The translations under genes were made by a program, and so were the position numbers. Positions 23,301 through 38,200 of a DNA stretch of 64,000 nt are shown piece by piece. The notes beneath the pieces are model-generated. The model ran no database searches. It saw only the letters and a program-made list of their open reading frames with translations, and was not told the origin of the DNA. Position 1 is the stretch's first letter, and each line of letters opens with the position of its first letter. The DNA is taken from the NCBI RefSeq assembly GCF_037975245.1, contig NC_092573.1:8834501-8898500 (forward strand), read 5' to 3'. Source of the stretch: Apostichopus japonicus (Eukaryota; Echinodermata; Holothuroidea; Aspidochirotida; Stichopodidae).

Positions 23301-25180
23301 TAGACACATGATATTCATACTGTTCAACCGTCAGTAATAGTGCTTAGAAGCATGGTATCAAAGTATAACTAAAAAAAAAAGGTGTCCCAGCCTGGCGATA
23401 TATTTCATTTACTAATCAGCATGGACATAATGTTAATGGCAGATGTTCCGGTATAACACCAAGAATTCCGCTGGCCTTCTGTTAATAATTTCTTTAATTT
23501 GAAATTGAACTTCACATGTCCGTGTGTGTCATTGATTTGTCTGCTCTGTTTTAATGTTTGTTAAAGGAGGCATAAATCCACAGAATGATTTAAGTTATTC
23601 TTGGGCCGGAATATATGCAGATTATAAAAATCAACACCATTTTCCACAAAATACAATCCTTTTCCAGATATGATCCAAAGTTTGAAGGCCTATGGGAGCC
23701 GCCATATTTGATCAATTTTTTTTTTAAAACCACCGCTTTTCAAGCCGGAAGTGACTTTTTCGATTCACTTTCGATTTTCTGTTGCCAACTTACAGCAGAA
23801 AATAATCTTCGTGACCATTGATTTTGTTCTCATTATAAATGCGTATTTACTTTCTTGTAAATTATTATTGTCGTGTTTTTTCTTTTTCAATCGATATAAT
23901 TTGTTTCATTGCTTAAAAAGAATAAAATACGGTCGGGAAGAAATACTCTTACTCTCGATAAGATCGTCATCGTTCCGCGAAAAAAAAGAAAAGAAAGATA
24001 AGCAACTAGAAGAGTACCTCGAAGAAACGAAGTTCTAACCTCGATTTCACTGTTTCATGTAGAATATTAACAGTGTTGACACTGAACCAGTAGGTAAATA
24101 CGCTGAAAGGACGTATGTATAACCTGGTTGGTTGATCCCTGTATTCCTTCATATAACATTAAAACCAAGCAATGCACCCGTGTACTATGAAAATATATAT
24201 GAGATATATGAAGGAAAACTTACCCGGTGAAAAAATTATATTTCTGGTTGAGTTATTCAGTTATTTGCCATATACTGAATCTATATATGATTGAAAAACA
24301 AGTTTCCTCTAAATAATTGGCGATTATACAGTTATATACGTTTAGCTATTGCTGTGCCAGGATAGGTTCTTTTCGATTTTACGTCACGTAACAAACAATA
24401 CATACTGCGGTGATATGCACTGCACACGTGCACTGTGAACACAGGAAATATATTAAGCAACACAATCGTCTTCCCTTACTTAGTTATTGCACATTATGTT
24501 ACAATTCTATTATAAACTTGGCAATTATTCGGCATTAGATACGTATATTGTTTCTTTTCAATACTTTTTAAGATAGAGACACTTAAACCAAAGAACTTAA
24601 CTTGTCTACTCTCAACCTCAAGTCTCATTACATCGAGACTGTAATTGTATGATCATGACAATGTTCTACGTCCCGTGATTATCACGAGTCCGTTTGAAAG
24701 CCGGAAAAGAAACTACATATTATATGTAGCCGAAAGTCAGAGAAGAAGCGACCGATACATTTTGTCTTTAAGTAAAGTCACACTGGGACGAAAACCAGGC
24801 CACTTAACTGATCCACTCGCAATCAAGCCCAGATCCTTGGGAAATTACAATGTAGACATTATGAAATGCCATTGACAAACGAATTTCCTAATACGTTTAA
24901 CGGAATGATCAAACACTAAACGCTTCTATATAGTTCTGCATATGGGATTAATCAATTACAATAACAAGTGATGCTATTACATCATTAATAGAATTATTGG
25001 TCTTCTTGTTTGCGTCCAAAACAAAGAGGGGGGGGGGTGTGGTGAAAGAGGTGGTCGTTTCAGTTAACAGCTATGGCACCATGTCGTGTATGTTAATCAT
25101 AAAATATAACTTAAATTCGGAAAATATTATACAACTTAAGCCATATATTAACTCATGGGAACGTAAAAGAAAAGGAAAGA
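23301..25180. other. Intergenic, no gene seen
   Basis: AT-rich sequence with short uninformative ORFs, such as 76 codons at 24645-24875, and one G run at 25027-25036. No repeat structure was recognised. Confidence 0.4.
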
Positions 25181-25181
25181 C

Positions 25182-25264
25182 TTTATTTTGCTGGGAACGG
25201 ATTCGAACCAGAGACACCACGATAATAAGGCCAGTGCTCTACCAACAGAGCTATCTAGGGTTTA
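25182..25264 (-). repeat. tRNA-like relic (SINE head or tRNA pseudogene)
   Basis: The minus strand reads TAGCTCTGTTGGTAGAGC (A-box and D-arm with a good GCTC/GAGC stem) and then TGGTTCGAATCC (B-box, T-loop), the spacing of a tRNA. The T stem and anticodon stem do not pair well, so a functional tRNA is unlikely. It lies about 500 bases before the first FnIII gene. No SINE body like that at 42704 follows. Confidence 0.6.
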
Positions 25265-25758
25265 GTTGGTGGCGATCCCGATAAAGACAGTTGCTGAGGT
25301 GTCAGTCAGAAGTCACACCATTACTTGACAAACTATGGATATTATACCATGTATAGATCAATACAAACCAGCCCAGCGCGACAAGGAAGAACGTATACAA
25401 GAGAAATCCATCTAAACATCAAAATTCAAGGTAAAATATAGAGATGAAGAGTTAAATAAAGTTGCTCCCATGCACCTGTTTATGTTAAACTAAATCTGTT
25501 GTAACTACTAACATATGACGAAAACATGTTTTATTTCTTACTGAGAGTCACGTGTTTCTTGGAAGTCTTTAACTGTCAGTACCTGGTAAATAAACTTAAG
25601 TTAATAATGACGTCTCATGAAAAGGTCATCATTGTAAACATGTAAACAACTTCATGATCCAGGTATCCGGCTAAAATGGTAAAACTAAGGCATTCCAGTT
25701 TTTATTCCTATTTACTATCGAATAGAAGACCAATACAGAACCATCAAGAAGTTTTAAA

Positions 25759-25843
25759 ATGACGCGTTATATTCTCATAAACTGTCTTCTTCTTCTGGCT
25801 TTTGCTCTTCCAACGAAGTGTTGCTTGCCTTCAACGAACGGAG
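25759..25843 (+). CDS. Gene 1 exon 1: signal peptide
   Basis: This is a short exon with a Met, one Arg, a Leu-rich core ([10 protein letters not shown]) and then KCCLPSTNG before GAG|GTAAGA. It matches exon 1 of the second gene in length (85 bases), phase and the terminal CCL.S.NG motif, which supports the ATG choice. The signal cleavage site is probably just before the CC pair. Confidence 0.85.
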
Positions 25844-26139
25844 GTAAGATAAACCCATATACTTATATATTTACAGCAATATATTTTTTTGGTTTGACAA
25901 ATTCAGCAAAACAGAACTACCAAGTAGTCATTTATATATAATTGCAATAAGTCAAGATAAGATATTCAGTTAGTTTCACCAACATAACGCTTAACTAGCG
26001 AGTAACCGTTTATCTATGTAATTAATCTCATGAACCTAGCAAATTGGGAAATTTCACTTTCTTTTACAATATGTATGTATTAAAATCCGTTATTTGGAAG
26101 AACCTTAGCTAAAAAGAAAGAACATTAATTGCATTGTTA

Positions 26140-26203
<64 letters not shown>

Positions 26204-26212
26204 TTATATATA

Positions 26213-26270
<58 letters not shown>

Positions 26271-29200
26271 CATATATATATATATAAATACGTATATGAG
26301 TTTATATACTGCATAAAGTCAACAATGTTATCAATTCACACTCAGATATGTTTTAGCAAATTTGTATTTGTTGTATTCAGTCACATTAATAAAAAGCACA
26401 TGTCTTCCTGTTGCGTAGGTCTGAGGCGACAGGTTTCGCAACCAATCTTTTACATATGATGTAAGTATATATTGGGTATGCAAACGTACACGATCTTGCA
26501 TAATTCTATCATAATTACTAACATGTTCAAGTGCCCCCCCCCCCCCAAGAAAAACCCCACAAACAAACGAGATAAAAATTAGGGACTAGCATGGAGTAAA
26601 CTGTCGATAATCGCAAGATATGGAGAAATGTCAAGACAATAAACAAGTAATAAACAATTATAAATTGATCATTTCCTACTTATACTAGACGTTATGGTTT
26701 AGTCTCTTAAAATAGATCAGATAAATCCACTAGATGTGATTTCAGTGTTGGGGCGGGAGGGTAGGGAAGGGGGCGCTGCTAACTTGTACATATTAATTGC
26801 TTCATCTGATAGATCTATAGGCAGTTTACAATAACGAACAAGCAATTGAAGTACCATTAATTCAAATATCGAGACAGAGAGAGAGTTCAAAGATTTTTTT
26901 TTAAAGACTTTTATTCTATAAATGTGCAAGTACAGGGCCTTTGCAAACTATTGGTGCTTCTTCGTTTGAAGAACCACCCTAACGCCTATATGGTTGTGCG
27001 GAAATCACTACACCTCTACTGAATGTAACTTTATATACACAAACTATTTGAAGGTCCAAATGTAAGCATGAAAACATTACTTATAGTGTACTTCTTTGAA
27101 TGTTAAAGAAAACACATTTTAAAGTTTAATTTGAAAAGAGCGATGAATTTCTCTGCCAATTTTATGTTGTAGTAATTCTTATCAGAATGGTTAGCGTACA
27201 CACAAGGTGGCTTCACTTGATTTCATGTTTTCATTCTTAAATATCGGTCCATAAAAGATCGTCAACTTTAATTTCCGAAAATTGTGCCGACCATTCCATC
27301 CAAGTTTCCATATATAATTTTCCACTGGTGTAACAGCCTTTCAAGCCAATGACATAATTCTTATGAAACAGATTCTGAAGTACAGCTGCTGGTTTTGTCA
27401 ATAACGTATGAAGGCACAAGAAAAAGTAAAACATTTTTGTCTTTTCAATTCTTATTCATTTCAAATTTGGGACTTCGTAGAACAGGGAAAATACTGCATC
27501 TGTATAAGAGGCAATCTTATTATTAGTAAGCTAACATTCCCATTTAAAAAAGGAAGGTATATTAGGTCTATCCATTAAACGAGGTAGTGTCATTGCTCAC
27601 ATACCGTTAAAAATAATACCTGTTAGTTCATACTTGGAAACGGAAATGCTTCTGAGACTTTCGAAACGAAGTGTTTTCTTTCTTATTTGTTTCTTGCATC
27701 TCTTTTATTTCATGTCTTTCTTTACAGACTTCCCCATTTTTTAAACATATAAACAATATATGGTGAAGTATTGACAAAGAAAAAGTCTTGCAACTTACTC
27801 TTGGTTGTGATCAGCAGCTCCATAGACAGAATGTAAAACTTTTGGAGTGAACAAGAAATCCAAAGAGAATTATTATACACAGTACCGCAAAGTGAAAGCG
27901 ATTGAAGAAGACTTGTACTTCTCAACCATTTCAAGTTTCTGTTGTTTGGTAAGAATGAAGAGTTCAGTCTCAAAAACGAACATCATTCATTGCATCGGGA
28001 ACCACGACCCTGTTCTTACATGTACAAAAAGTACTTTTAATGAAGAAAAAAGACGTTAAAAGGACTGTTCATTTGAACTACATCTCCTAAGATTAAAATC
28101 TATCCAATTTTCTCTCAAACAGTTAATGCAAATTGCATCCCCAAACTGTTTAATATTGGACGAAAATAGAAAAGGTGCTTTCAATTTCAGAGCTACAAAG
28201 AGAACAGCTTATAATTCTCTGCAGGAAACGAAACTGAAAATATTAGAATCTTAGTCTCACTGACTGTAAAAGACGGAATAAATGAAAACAGACTTCCAAT
28301 TACACTTATGACGTGGATACCTCTCCTCCTATTTACCTATGGCCTTTGGGTGGAGAATGTTATTCGTGAGAATTAATCTGTACACAAAATATACGGCTCT
28401 GGATTGTAAGGAGAATTTCAACAGTATAGGCGTTTATAATGCCCTTTACTAACGTTGACCTTCCATTACCTAGGAATTGCAAAGTCGATAGATAATTGCA
28501 GTTTCATAGCAATATGTGAAAGGAAAATTTTGAATATTATGCTTAATAACAAATTTTGATATGACAAAATATGACACAGCAGTATAATACACCTTATTTT
28601 CTTGCAAAACATCAAAATAAACAATACTATGAACAGTTCTAATGCAACTTCTAGTTTTTATACAAAATGGCTAGCAAAATCCCCATCAGGTACTGAGGAA
28701 TTCAAATGAGCCCATTGCAAGAATCACATACTTGACCGAATAAAGCAATTGGAAGTGATAATATCACTTTTGTTAAAATTACAAGAAAAAGAAATTCACG
28801 GCCATATTTTGCGTAAGGCATAATTAAAAAAAGTACTTTCCAAAGTCTAAAATGTTCGTCAATGTACATTTTTACCCAGCTTGTCTTTAAACTGTTGGCG
28901 AAGACATGGAGATCAATCACATTTAAACCTCCTTTAACTTTAGCATTACAAAAGACAGATCTCCTTACTTTATCTGTATAATTGTTTCAAATAAGTAAAT
29001 CAAGAGCTTATTAAGGTCTTTAAAATAAATGACCAGGAAGGTTGGGGGAAGTACTGTAAATAAATATACAAGTTGGGAAATTGCAGATGTCATGATAATC
29101 AGGATCTTACTAATTGGAGTAAGGTCTCTCAAAGGCACAGTCGCAGAAGATTTTTAAAGCGGGGAAGTTTAAGTAGGTAATTCAAATGAAATAGTCATCC

Positions 29201-32200
29201 TTACGGTTGCAAAGACAAATCCCGAGATACTTTATTTCTCAGATTAAAGTTACTATGATTAATGTAAAAAGGATGACGCTGTAGCAGAGGGTCAAGCAAA
29301 ACGAGATATGTATTTCCATGATTGATTTTAAGCCCCAAAGCTTTGTAAAACAAATTGAACACATTATTCACCTCGCAGAGAGAGAGAGAGAGAGAGGTGG
29401 AGAGAGAGGTGGAGAGAGACGGATTAGACTTATCCGTAATGACAGCTGTATTATCCGCATTTTGAGAGGAACATCAGAAATCGGTATAACATTAATCGAT
29501 TGGTTGGAATTAATTAAAGATCCAAGAATGACAGTACTACATATAATGAGAAGATATGTGCTAAATTGGCAGCCCTGATGAACACCACGTGAGACCCTAA
29601 AATCTCTAGCCAAATACATATAGTTTGAGACGCAGGTGGTGATAATACTATATGAAGAACATTTGCCCAGGTTTTAAATTGAGGACCAAATATCTACATA
29701 GACAGTGTTTGCTGAATAAACTCCAGTCTAGGCAGTCTAATGCCTTTTTAAAGAAATCTAAAGAAAGTAAACCACCCAGATATGGATTTCTCCTCGCATA
29801 CCAGATAAGATCCTGTATTAACCTTATGTTTTCACTTATTAATCTATACCTTTCATAAGACTAGTCTGCTCGTAACTTATTATTAAATTTAAGACTACAT
29901 TTTGCAATGATTTTATAGTCAGGGTTTGAAAGGGGTATAGGGCGTCACCCTTACCATGCTTAGGGAGTCAATGCAACTTTTGCCCTGCCCTTTTCTTTGG
30001 TCATATGGCCCCTATCGAAGGAATAGTTTAAAAGAATCGGCCATCGGACCCAGGGGATTTGCTTTTGCCAATAGAGAGTAGCACCCTGGCTGCATTCATG
30101 CAATGAAAAAGGACCCGTAATCTGAGCATTAGTAAGATTGGAATGTTGATGATTCCAACCTTGACAAAAGTTATAGGGAGACACGTCGTAATCCGTAGTA
30201 TAGAGATTAGAACAGACGTTTTCTGCCACTTGTAAAATATCATCAGAATGTTCAATACGTTATTAACTTCAGTAATTAGTTCATTAATAGTATTATTTTG
30301 TTTACGTTTCTCCAGACTTAAGAAACTACTTCATATTTGTATCCCCCTTTCCCCACCTACCGAGTTCTTGAACGAACATTGATACCATTTAATTTAAAGT
30401 CGTAGAGCTCTTTTAAGTTTGCTCTGGCATATTACACAGTAAACGTTTAGCCTCATTGTCTGGATTAGAAAATACGTTTGTTCACATGAAAGGATTTTCT
30501 TCGAGGAATTTCTTTCGTCAGCTTTGCAAATCCTGGACTGTAGTTTAGAGCTTACATAATGGAAACAATCCTACTACTGAATTTGCAAAATTCCCCATAA
30601 ATGACTAGGGTTGGCGTCAGAGTTAGATAAAATTGTATCAGTAACTGTTGTCCCATCAGCTCCCGGTAACCCTCATCATATAACAGAGATATCTAGAGTT
30701 TCCAAACACCTGGCCGCATGGATTTCTCAGTAGAACGGTTAACGTAACAAACAAATCGGTATCGCAAAAAATGCCATGTAAACCTCTCAGTCTTGAGATT
30801 ACGCTCCCGCCAAATGTTAACTAAAACATGCCTGAGCGAGCCTCGTAACTTTCAATCGGACAATGAAATTTGTACGGGACCGACCGTCATTTTGATCAAT
30901 ATCTCAATTCCAAATGAAATTAAAATCACCACCCCAAATGATGGACTCAAAGTCAATGTTTTGAAGGTGTCTTTAAATTCTTGTGATAAGTGTAATAGTT
31001 TTCTAAATTGGAGCCATAAATATTAATCAAACAAATATCTGTGCTATCAATATTGATAATAACACTGATATAACGCCCCTCCTTGTTGATTACCTTTATT
31101 CTCGGCGGCGACTGAGTAGCATGTGGGCTAAATAATATTGCAACATCCCTACTTTGGTTCGAACCGTGGAACAAAATCAAACTCCTGCCCCACTCATTCA
31201 CCGAACAATTGCAGCCATGTGAAGTGGAGTGGGTTTCTTGAGAAAAAAAATTACGTCATATTTATGTGTATATAGAAAGTGAAATGTTTTCTACGTTTCC
31301 TGTTGTCTCGAACACCTTTGTGTTAAAGGAACATAATTTCAATATAACTATACTTTAGAACTAATATGGAATGACAAAGTATTCACTCACCATACAGGTA
31401 TGCTTCACTGGGGGGTTCTTACATTAGATGCATTGAATAGAAAACTGAAGAAGAAAAGTTCAGACAATCAACCGTAAGATTTTGGTTGAGACAAATGCCA
31501 TTTTCTTGGTACACTGGCCCTCACAAAACACTGGAGATGGAATAAGTTAATAGAAATCTATGAGTGACGATTAAAAAGGTTAAAGACATCTGAAAGTCAT
31601 AAGGGTGTTTTGTGTGGGTCTCTCCATTTTCCTGCTGAATATCTGAGTTTCGTACCAACCTGATAAAGCTCGGAGACCTGTCTGCTGCACTTTCTCTTCT
31701 CCGCGAGATCCCTCTTCGTCATATTATCTGTAATTAACATGGTTTTCATTACCTATAGCTTACGTCTTTTATCCTGATAGAAAGATAGCTTCACTAAGAT
31801 ATAGCGGGGGCGGGTGGTTTAGTGTCTGCCATCAAGTTGTGACATCTCGATGCTAAAATTAGGAATTCCCACTTTCTGAAACACAGACTTAGCGACATCT
31901 GGAGAATTCTCTTTATCACGCGTGGGAAATCCAAAAATTCGTACTGTATTTCTCCGTGAGATTCGCTCTTGTACATTGATGGACTCAGCCTGCTGCTTGT
32001 TGGGGTTATTTAGTTTCTTCTCTAGAGCTTTGTTTTGTTCACGGCGTATAGTTTGTCACTTTCTTCCAGATCCATCAAACGTTTCTTTAGAGTGTCTTGT
32101 CGAATTCTTGCTCGATGCGCTGTAGCTCATCAAACATTTGCTTGGTATCTTGATGTAAACGTTTGAGTGAGGAATCCACAGATGACTTCAAGGAATGTAA

Positions 32201-35200
32201 TGAAATTCCTTCTTTTGTCACTAGAGCCCTCTTCTAAGTTAGGCGCTTGTGATCTAAACAACGTGGGTATAGACCTAGTACATTCTCGTGTAAGAGGGAG
32301 GGTCGATTGATCTTCGGTTTACTAGTATTTTTAGCTCCTCTGGTACGACCCTGGTGTTGCAAGCTCCAATATATTTAGTAAAAGTGAAATATTTGACCAG
32401 GTTTTACCATCAGTAACATGAGATATCAACACAAAGTAATATGGTTTTACTGCAGTCTGCTCCTTTTTTGTTATATACATATATATATATATATATTATC
32501 GATTAGATAGTATACATACATCACCATTAAAGCTATAACTATAATTAGAGATTATATTTTGAACTAGCCCTAGCTGTCACACTATTTCCTGAAAGTAAGT
32601 GCAAAGTTTGCTACGGTTTTTGAAACCAATTGTTGGTTGTTGCTGATGTTAATGTATCCTCCATTTATATCACGCATTATGAACATGAAAGGCTCTGCGT
32701 TGTCAAATGTTGAGAATTTTGAGGTTGTAACTTTAAATATTATTGCCCCCCCCCCCCCAAAAAAAAATATGATGCCGGACGTGTTTATCAATTTGGCGAT
32801 CGGTATGTTTGTTATTCCGTGGGAACGTTGGCCTTAATTGGCGATAACTGTTGGCCTTCATCATGAGCGAACAAGCAAACAATTATTTATAGCCTTGTTA
32901 GCGAACTTTGAAGCTTTAATTTCGTCTAGATTAATAAAGCGTTAATTTCTTACGTTGGCGATTGTCTGCTTCAAAATCGATACGTTTGCCTGCAATGTGT
33001 ATGGAAACTTAACATTTGAGAAGTGCATGTGTCTATAGATAATACATCTCCGCATACTATTCCTCCAGGCTCCTCCATCCCTCCTAACCCTTCTGCCACC
33101 CACAAGAGACTTTCAATTAAGTCCATAACTCAATTATGAGTAATGCATGTTAACTTTATTATCATATTCATAAATGTAGAAAATATAAACGAAACGTCTG
33201 TACGGAAACTTAAAATTTGAGAAGTGCATGTGTCTATAGATTATACATCTCCGCATCCTATTCCCCAGGCTCCTCCATCCCTCTTAACCCTTCTGCCACC
33301 CACTAGAGACTTTCAATTAAGTCCATAACTCAATTATGAGTAATGCATGTGAACTTTATTATCAAATTCATAAATGTAGCAAATCTAAACGAAACGTCTG
33401 TACGGAAACTTAAAATTTGAGAAGTGCGTGTGTCTATATAAAAACATCTCTGCATACTATGCCTCTACATGACCTACTTGTACTATAAAGATGTTTATGT
33501 CTTAAGAGATTTGTTTGTTTGTCTGTATATGTTTGTATGTTTGTATATTTCAGTATCCCGTAGTATCGAATTATTTGTCAAAACAACGATTCACGTATAT
33601 ATACTCCTACGGTGATGTGAGGCGTGACGTGCGGTGAATTATTTCAAACTGTTATATTAAGAATTACTCAAGTTACTTTCTTACATGTATATGATACATC
33701 CAGGGAAAGGTTCGTAATAAGATTTCGTAACACTTGCTTACACGTGTCATAGAGTACTTACAATGTACTGCACTTTTAATCAACTAATTAAGTATTGGTT
33801 CAGTCATTAATCTTTACACTCACCGGCTTCACATCCTCGATGACACCACATATCGAAGAAATGCCAGCCCTCTACAACCCTTCCTTTGAAGGGCGAAAAT
33901 CTCTCAAACGCCATATATAAATATATAATGTTCGCTTGATACGTTACCGTACGTGAAACAACAAAACTGCATGCCATCATTTCATATTTCGAAAATGCAG
34001 TTGTTTTCCTTCCAAATCAAATACGAACACCGCCTATGATTAATAAATGCACATACCGCTTCGATGCACCTTTCCAGGCCTATTGTTTAATATAATTGTC
34101 TAAGAAAATGTTTCAATAAGGTTCCAGGGTTTGGTTGCGTAATTAGTTGCAATGACCTTTGTAGCAACCTCCTTTAAACTAAAATATAGAGAGTAAAAGA
34201 CTACCCGTGTAGATAGATTTAAATGTATATTATACTGTAAACCACCAAATTCTCATGCAATTTATAGTAATTAGTTTGTCTTGTTCATTTACTGTTTTGT
34301 TTTAATTATTTGATTTCTCTCTGTCTTGTTGGTTTCATTCCTTCTTGCTTCCATGTGACCATTTTGGTATCGCTAACAGGTTTACATCCTTCAATGTGAA
34401 AGAAACCCTAAGTTTAAGTTTCATAACTTTTCAATATAGAATATTAAATGATGCAGTAAATCAATATGTAATTAGATACATGAATTTCATCCTGAGGCGT
34501 GGGTTGTCGCGGAATGTACCATGCATGGGGATTTCCTTTTTCTCGTCGTTTCAGGCAAGGATGTCGATGCAAAAGGGATAATAAAGTAACACGAAGAAAG
34601 CATTACTTTATGTTATATATCAACCCCCCCCCCCCCCCCACAAAAAAAAGACAACCTGGCGTACTTTGTGGCCACAAGGAAACCTGTTGAACCCATGGCC
34701 AAGTTTCTCGATGTATACTTCAAATAAATATCCAAAAATGGTTACAACCTATTCTGAGATAAACAACTATCCTTATAGTGGCATAGGATTTATTAATTTA
34801 ACTAAAAACTCTGCTATGAAAAACAAGGACTTCAGTTTCCAGCCAATATCAAGGCAAGAATAACTGGAAAGTTGTTTGGTATGGTCACGTCTCAACCAGC
34901 CAATTCCTAAGAGAGACCTAAATAAACCATTTTATTAAATAAACCTCTAAGTAGCATAATATTATTTCAACTTTTGATATTTCATAATAAGAGGCTTAGT
35001 TAAACATCGAAAAAGACTGAAAAACCAGTATTTCCCATAGTAATGTGATATAAACCTTTATTCTGTGTATTTACGTTGGTTAACTAAGCTAATAAAGCGT
35101 TGGAGTTTTAATAACTTAAATTACATAAAGGGCAGAAAGATCAATATTTCAGTCACGGATATCGCTTATATAGTCGACAAATTAAATCCTGGAGAGAGTG

Positions 35201-38200
35201 AATACATACTTGTTTGTTTGTTATGATTTAAATGTAAAATAAATAAGGAAATACTTACCTACAATGTACTTTGTGAGTTACTGTAACTTGACACTTAAAC
35301 TGAAGATTTTTTTTTTTTAATTCACCATAATTTATTGTATTGATGACAGGCCCACAGCAAGTAATTCTGAGTAGAATGGGTCACCAACAATTTAAGGAAG
35401 GGCTCAATACTTGATTCCTGTTAGTTTTTGTACACACAACGGTGGCACAGATTGTGTGGGACAGAGTATTCTGCACAACGGTGCACTCCCCTCAACCCCC
35501 CTTCCCCCACCGGTCTGACTACCGGTCTGATCTACGGTAACTTAATCAAATATAGAGAGAGTCGATTAAGTTTTATTAAAAGACTGAAAAACCATTATTT
35601 CCCATAGTCATGTGATATAAACCTTTATTCTGTGTATTTACGTTGGTTAACTAAGCTAATAAAGCGTTGGAGTTTTAATAACTTAAATAACATAAAGGGC
35701 AGAAAGATCAATATTTCAGTCACGGATATCGCTTATATAGTCGACAAATTAAATCCTGGAAAGAATGAATACATACTTGTTTGTTTGTTATGATTTAAAT
35801 GTAAAATAAATAAGGAAATACTTACCTACAATGTACTTTGTGAGTTACTGTAACTTGACACTTAAACTGAAGATTTTTTTTTTTTTAATTCACCATAATT
35901 TATTGTATTGATGACAGGCCCACAGCAAGTAATTCTGAGTAGAATGGGTCACCAACAATTTAAGGAAGGGCTCAATACTTGATTCCTGCTAGTTTTTGTA
36001 CACACAACGGTGGCACAGATTGTGTGGGACAGAGTATTCTGCACAACGGTGCACTCCCCTCAACTACAGTTAATTAAAAAAATTACAGTTAATATGCAAA
36101 TAGACTCTAAACAATTGCTTATCATCTATTGTGACCACGAGGAAAAAACCCGGAAGAAAAGAAAAAAATGAGAAAGACAAAAAAAAATCAAAGCAATCAT
36201 TACGACATGGCTAACCTATATGTACGCTTTCCAAAATGATGCCTCATTTGCATATCAGAATCAAGACTGATGTAATTTTCTGATTAACTATATCAATTTA
36301 GACTCTTTAGATTATCTCATCTATATTTTGACAAGAAAAGAACCGCTATAATGCAGAGTTCATTATAATTATTGTTGTATCGACATGATACCACGGTCAA
36401 AGCAGAATTGTGTGTTGGAACGCCATATGTGTAGCCCTTGTCTCAACTAATTCAACATCTGCTTTGTGAAAACACTGAATATAAGAAAGATTAGACATAC
36501 TATCAGCACATAAAGATACTATAGGCTCTCTTTTCTCCGTTCCATTTGTCCTCTCCTTTTTTTCAACAGAATGTATAATGAAACAACCCACAATTTACGG
36601 AGGACGACTGGCCCTGATTGATGAGGGCATCCATGGTTACGACAGTCTTTCTCCTTTTGCTCACAAACGAGTCTTTGTCTTCCAAATGCCGACATCTTTC
36701 TTCAAAGGAAGAAATTATCGCTCCAAGTTTGGACACCACGGGATCGGTCGTATCTGGATGGCAGAGGAAGCACCATGTGGTGGGGAGAGGTCACACCAAA
36801 ACTGTCCATTGGCGACAACTGAAGAATCAATCTGTCTTGACTCTAGCCTACCTTGCTATCAGAGTAAGGATATTCAGGAGCCTACGCATATTTTGAACTT
36901 CGTTCCACTACTTTGATAAAATCGTCATTTTCTGTAACAATAACAAAAAATGAAGATAATTAAGTTTCTAAATTTCCTACAATGAAAATAATATTCACTC
37001 ATGTTCAAATTTCAGCCAGCATTTTATTATCACTTTCAATGTCTTCGCCAGCGCTGTGGTCTTTTTGTGGCTCGTTTAACATTCTTTAATTTATGGTGAT
37101 GATCCAAAGATTCAAAGTCTCAAGAAAATAACAGAATACTTCTGCCCTTTCACCCGCCATGTAGTTAAGACGAACTCATGTATATGAGGAGAATCCCAAC
37201 TATAGAGGCAACTACATTATTATTTGAAAGAAATCTCAATTTTATTAAGTCCTCCCCCTCCCTATGCAATAGAAAATTAACATTAGCCACTATTGTTCAA
37301 TTTTGAACCAACTCGTTTGACTATATCTCAAAAACACGAAATGACTGTGTTCTCGTATTAAATTGTAACAATAAACGTGTGAACCACTTACGTTTAGTAA
37401 TCATCGCAGTTCTGAAATTTATAATTAACTCCCACACAAAAATTTGATCTCATTTTCGGAATTTTCGTGACTTATAAAATCCTTTTGAATGTAACAATTA
37501 CTCTCAAAATGCATGATTAAAGTATTATTTTGCAAAAAGTTCTTAATTTGTTCTTTATTAGCGCCCCCTACTTATGCCGAACCGGAACCACTGTCCTTCT
37601 CTGACGTTACGCCAACGAGCATAACCGTGACGTGGCCAGCTTGGGACGAGACAGTCGACCATGGTCACGGTCCCATTGTTGAGTATAGGATACAAATACG
37701 AGGACCAGGGGAGGAAGATTTCACCGAAATACCGAAAGGAAGACAACTCTTTCATCAATTCAATGATTTGATCGAGAATACTGAGTATGAATTCCGAATT
37801 AGAATTATCAGAGACCATCCCTTTGGAGACGGAAGTCCAAGTAACGTGCAAACGCGCACATCAGCGGAAGGTATTCATTGATTTTACGCAATTATCAATA
37901 AATAATAATGATACTGACTACGTATTAAGTGAAGTTGCATTAATATACTTCCCCTTTCTCATTGTATACAATTAGCGATCAAACAAATAAATAAATGAAT
38001 GAATTAATGTAACTAATTAGTAGCGTTGACTATAACAGTCGAGGAGATCACACGGAACAAAATGGTACTTACGTTAACGTTAATTCTGCACTAAGTAGCA
38101 TTTAAAGCATTCCATAGTAAAACAAATTTGCAAGAATTTGTTCTCGTTTGTATTGCAGTACCACCCTCATACGTGAACCCCCAACCATTGACGTTTGATC

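Larger units (their letters stand above)
27230..32345 (-). mobile_element. Degenerate L1-type LINE in intron 1 of gene 1, antisense
   Basis: Reading the minus strand from 32345 to 27230, an ORF1 region precedes an ORF2 region in the order expected of L1 superfamily elements: coiled coil and RNA-binding ORF1, then endonuclease, reverse transcriptase and C-terminal region. Many stops and frameshifts show it is dead. Its orientation is opposite to the host gene, the usual bias for intronic L1s. Confidence 0.85.

Noticed and set aside
25182-25264. Functional tRNA gene on the minus strand
   Set aside because: D arm and B box are good, but the anticodon and T stems do not pair.
26139-26459. 106 codon ORF rich in Tyr and Ile
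   Set aside because: It is the translation of a (TA)n microsatellite. The same applies to ORFs at 44662-44873.
29318-29578. Plus-strand 86 codon ORF with Glu/Arg repeats
   Set aside because: It is the antisense of the LINE reverse-transcriptase region and a (GA)n run.
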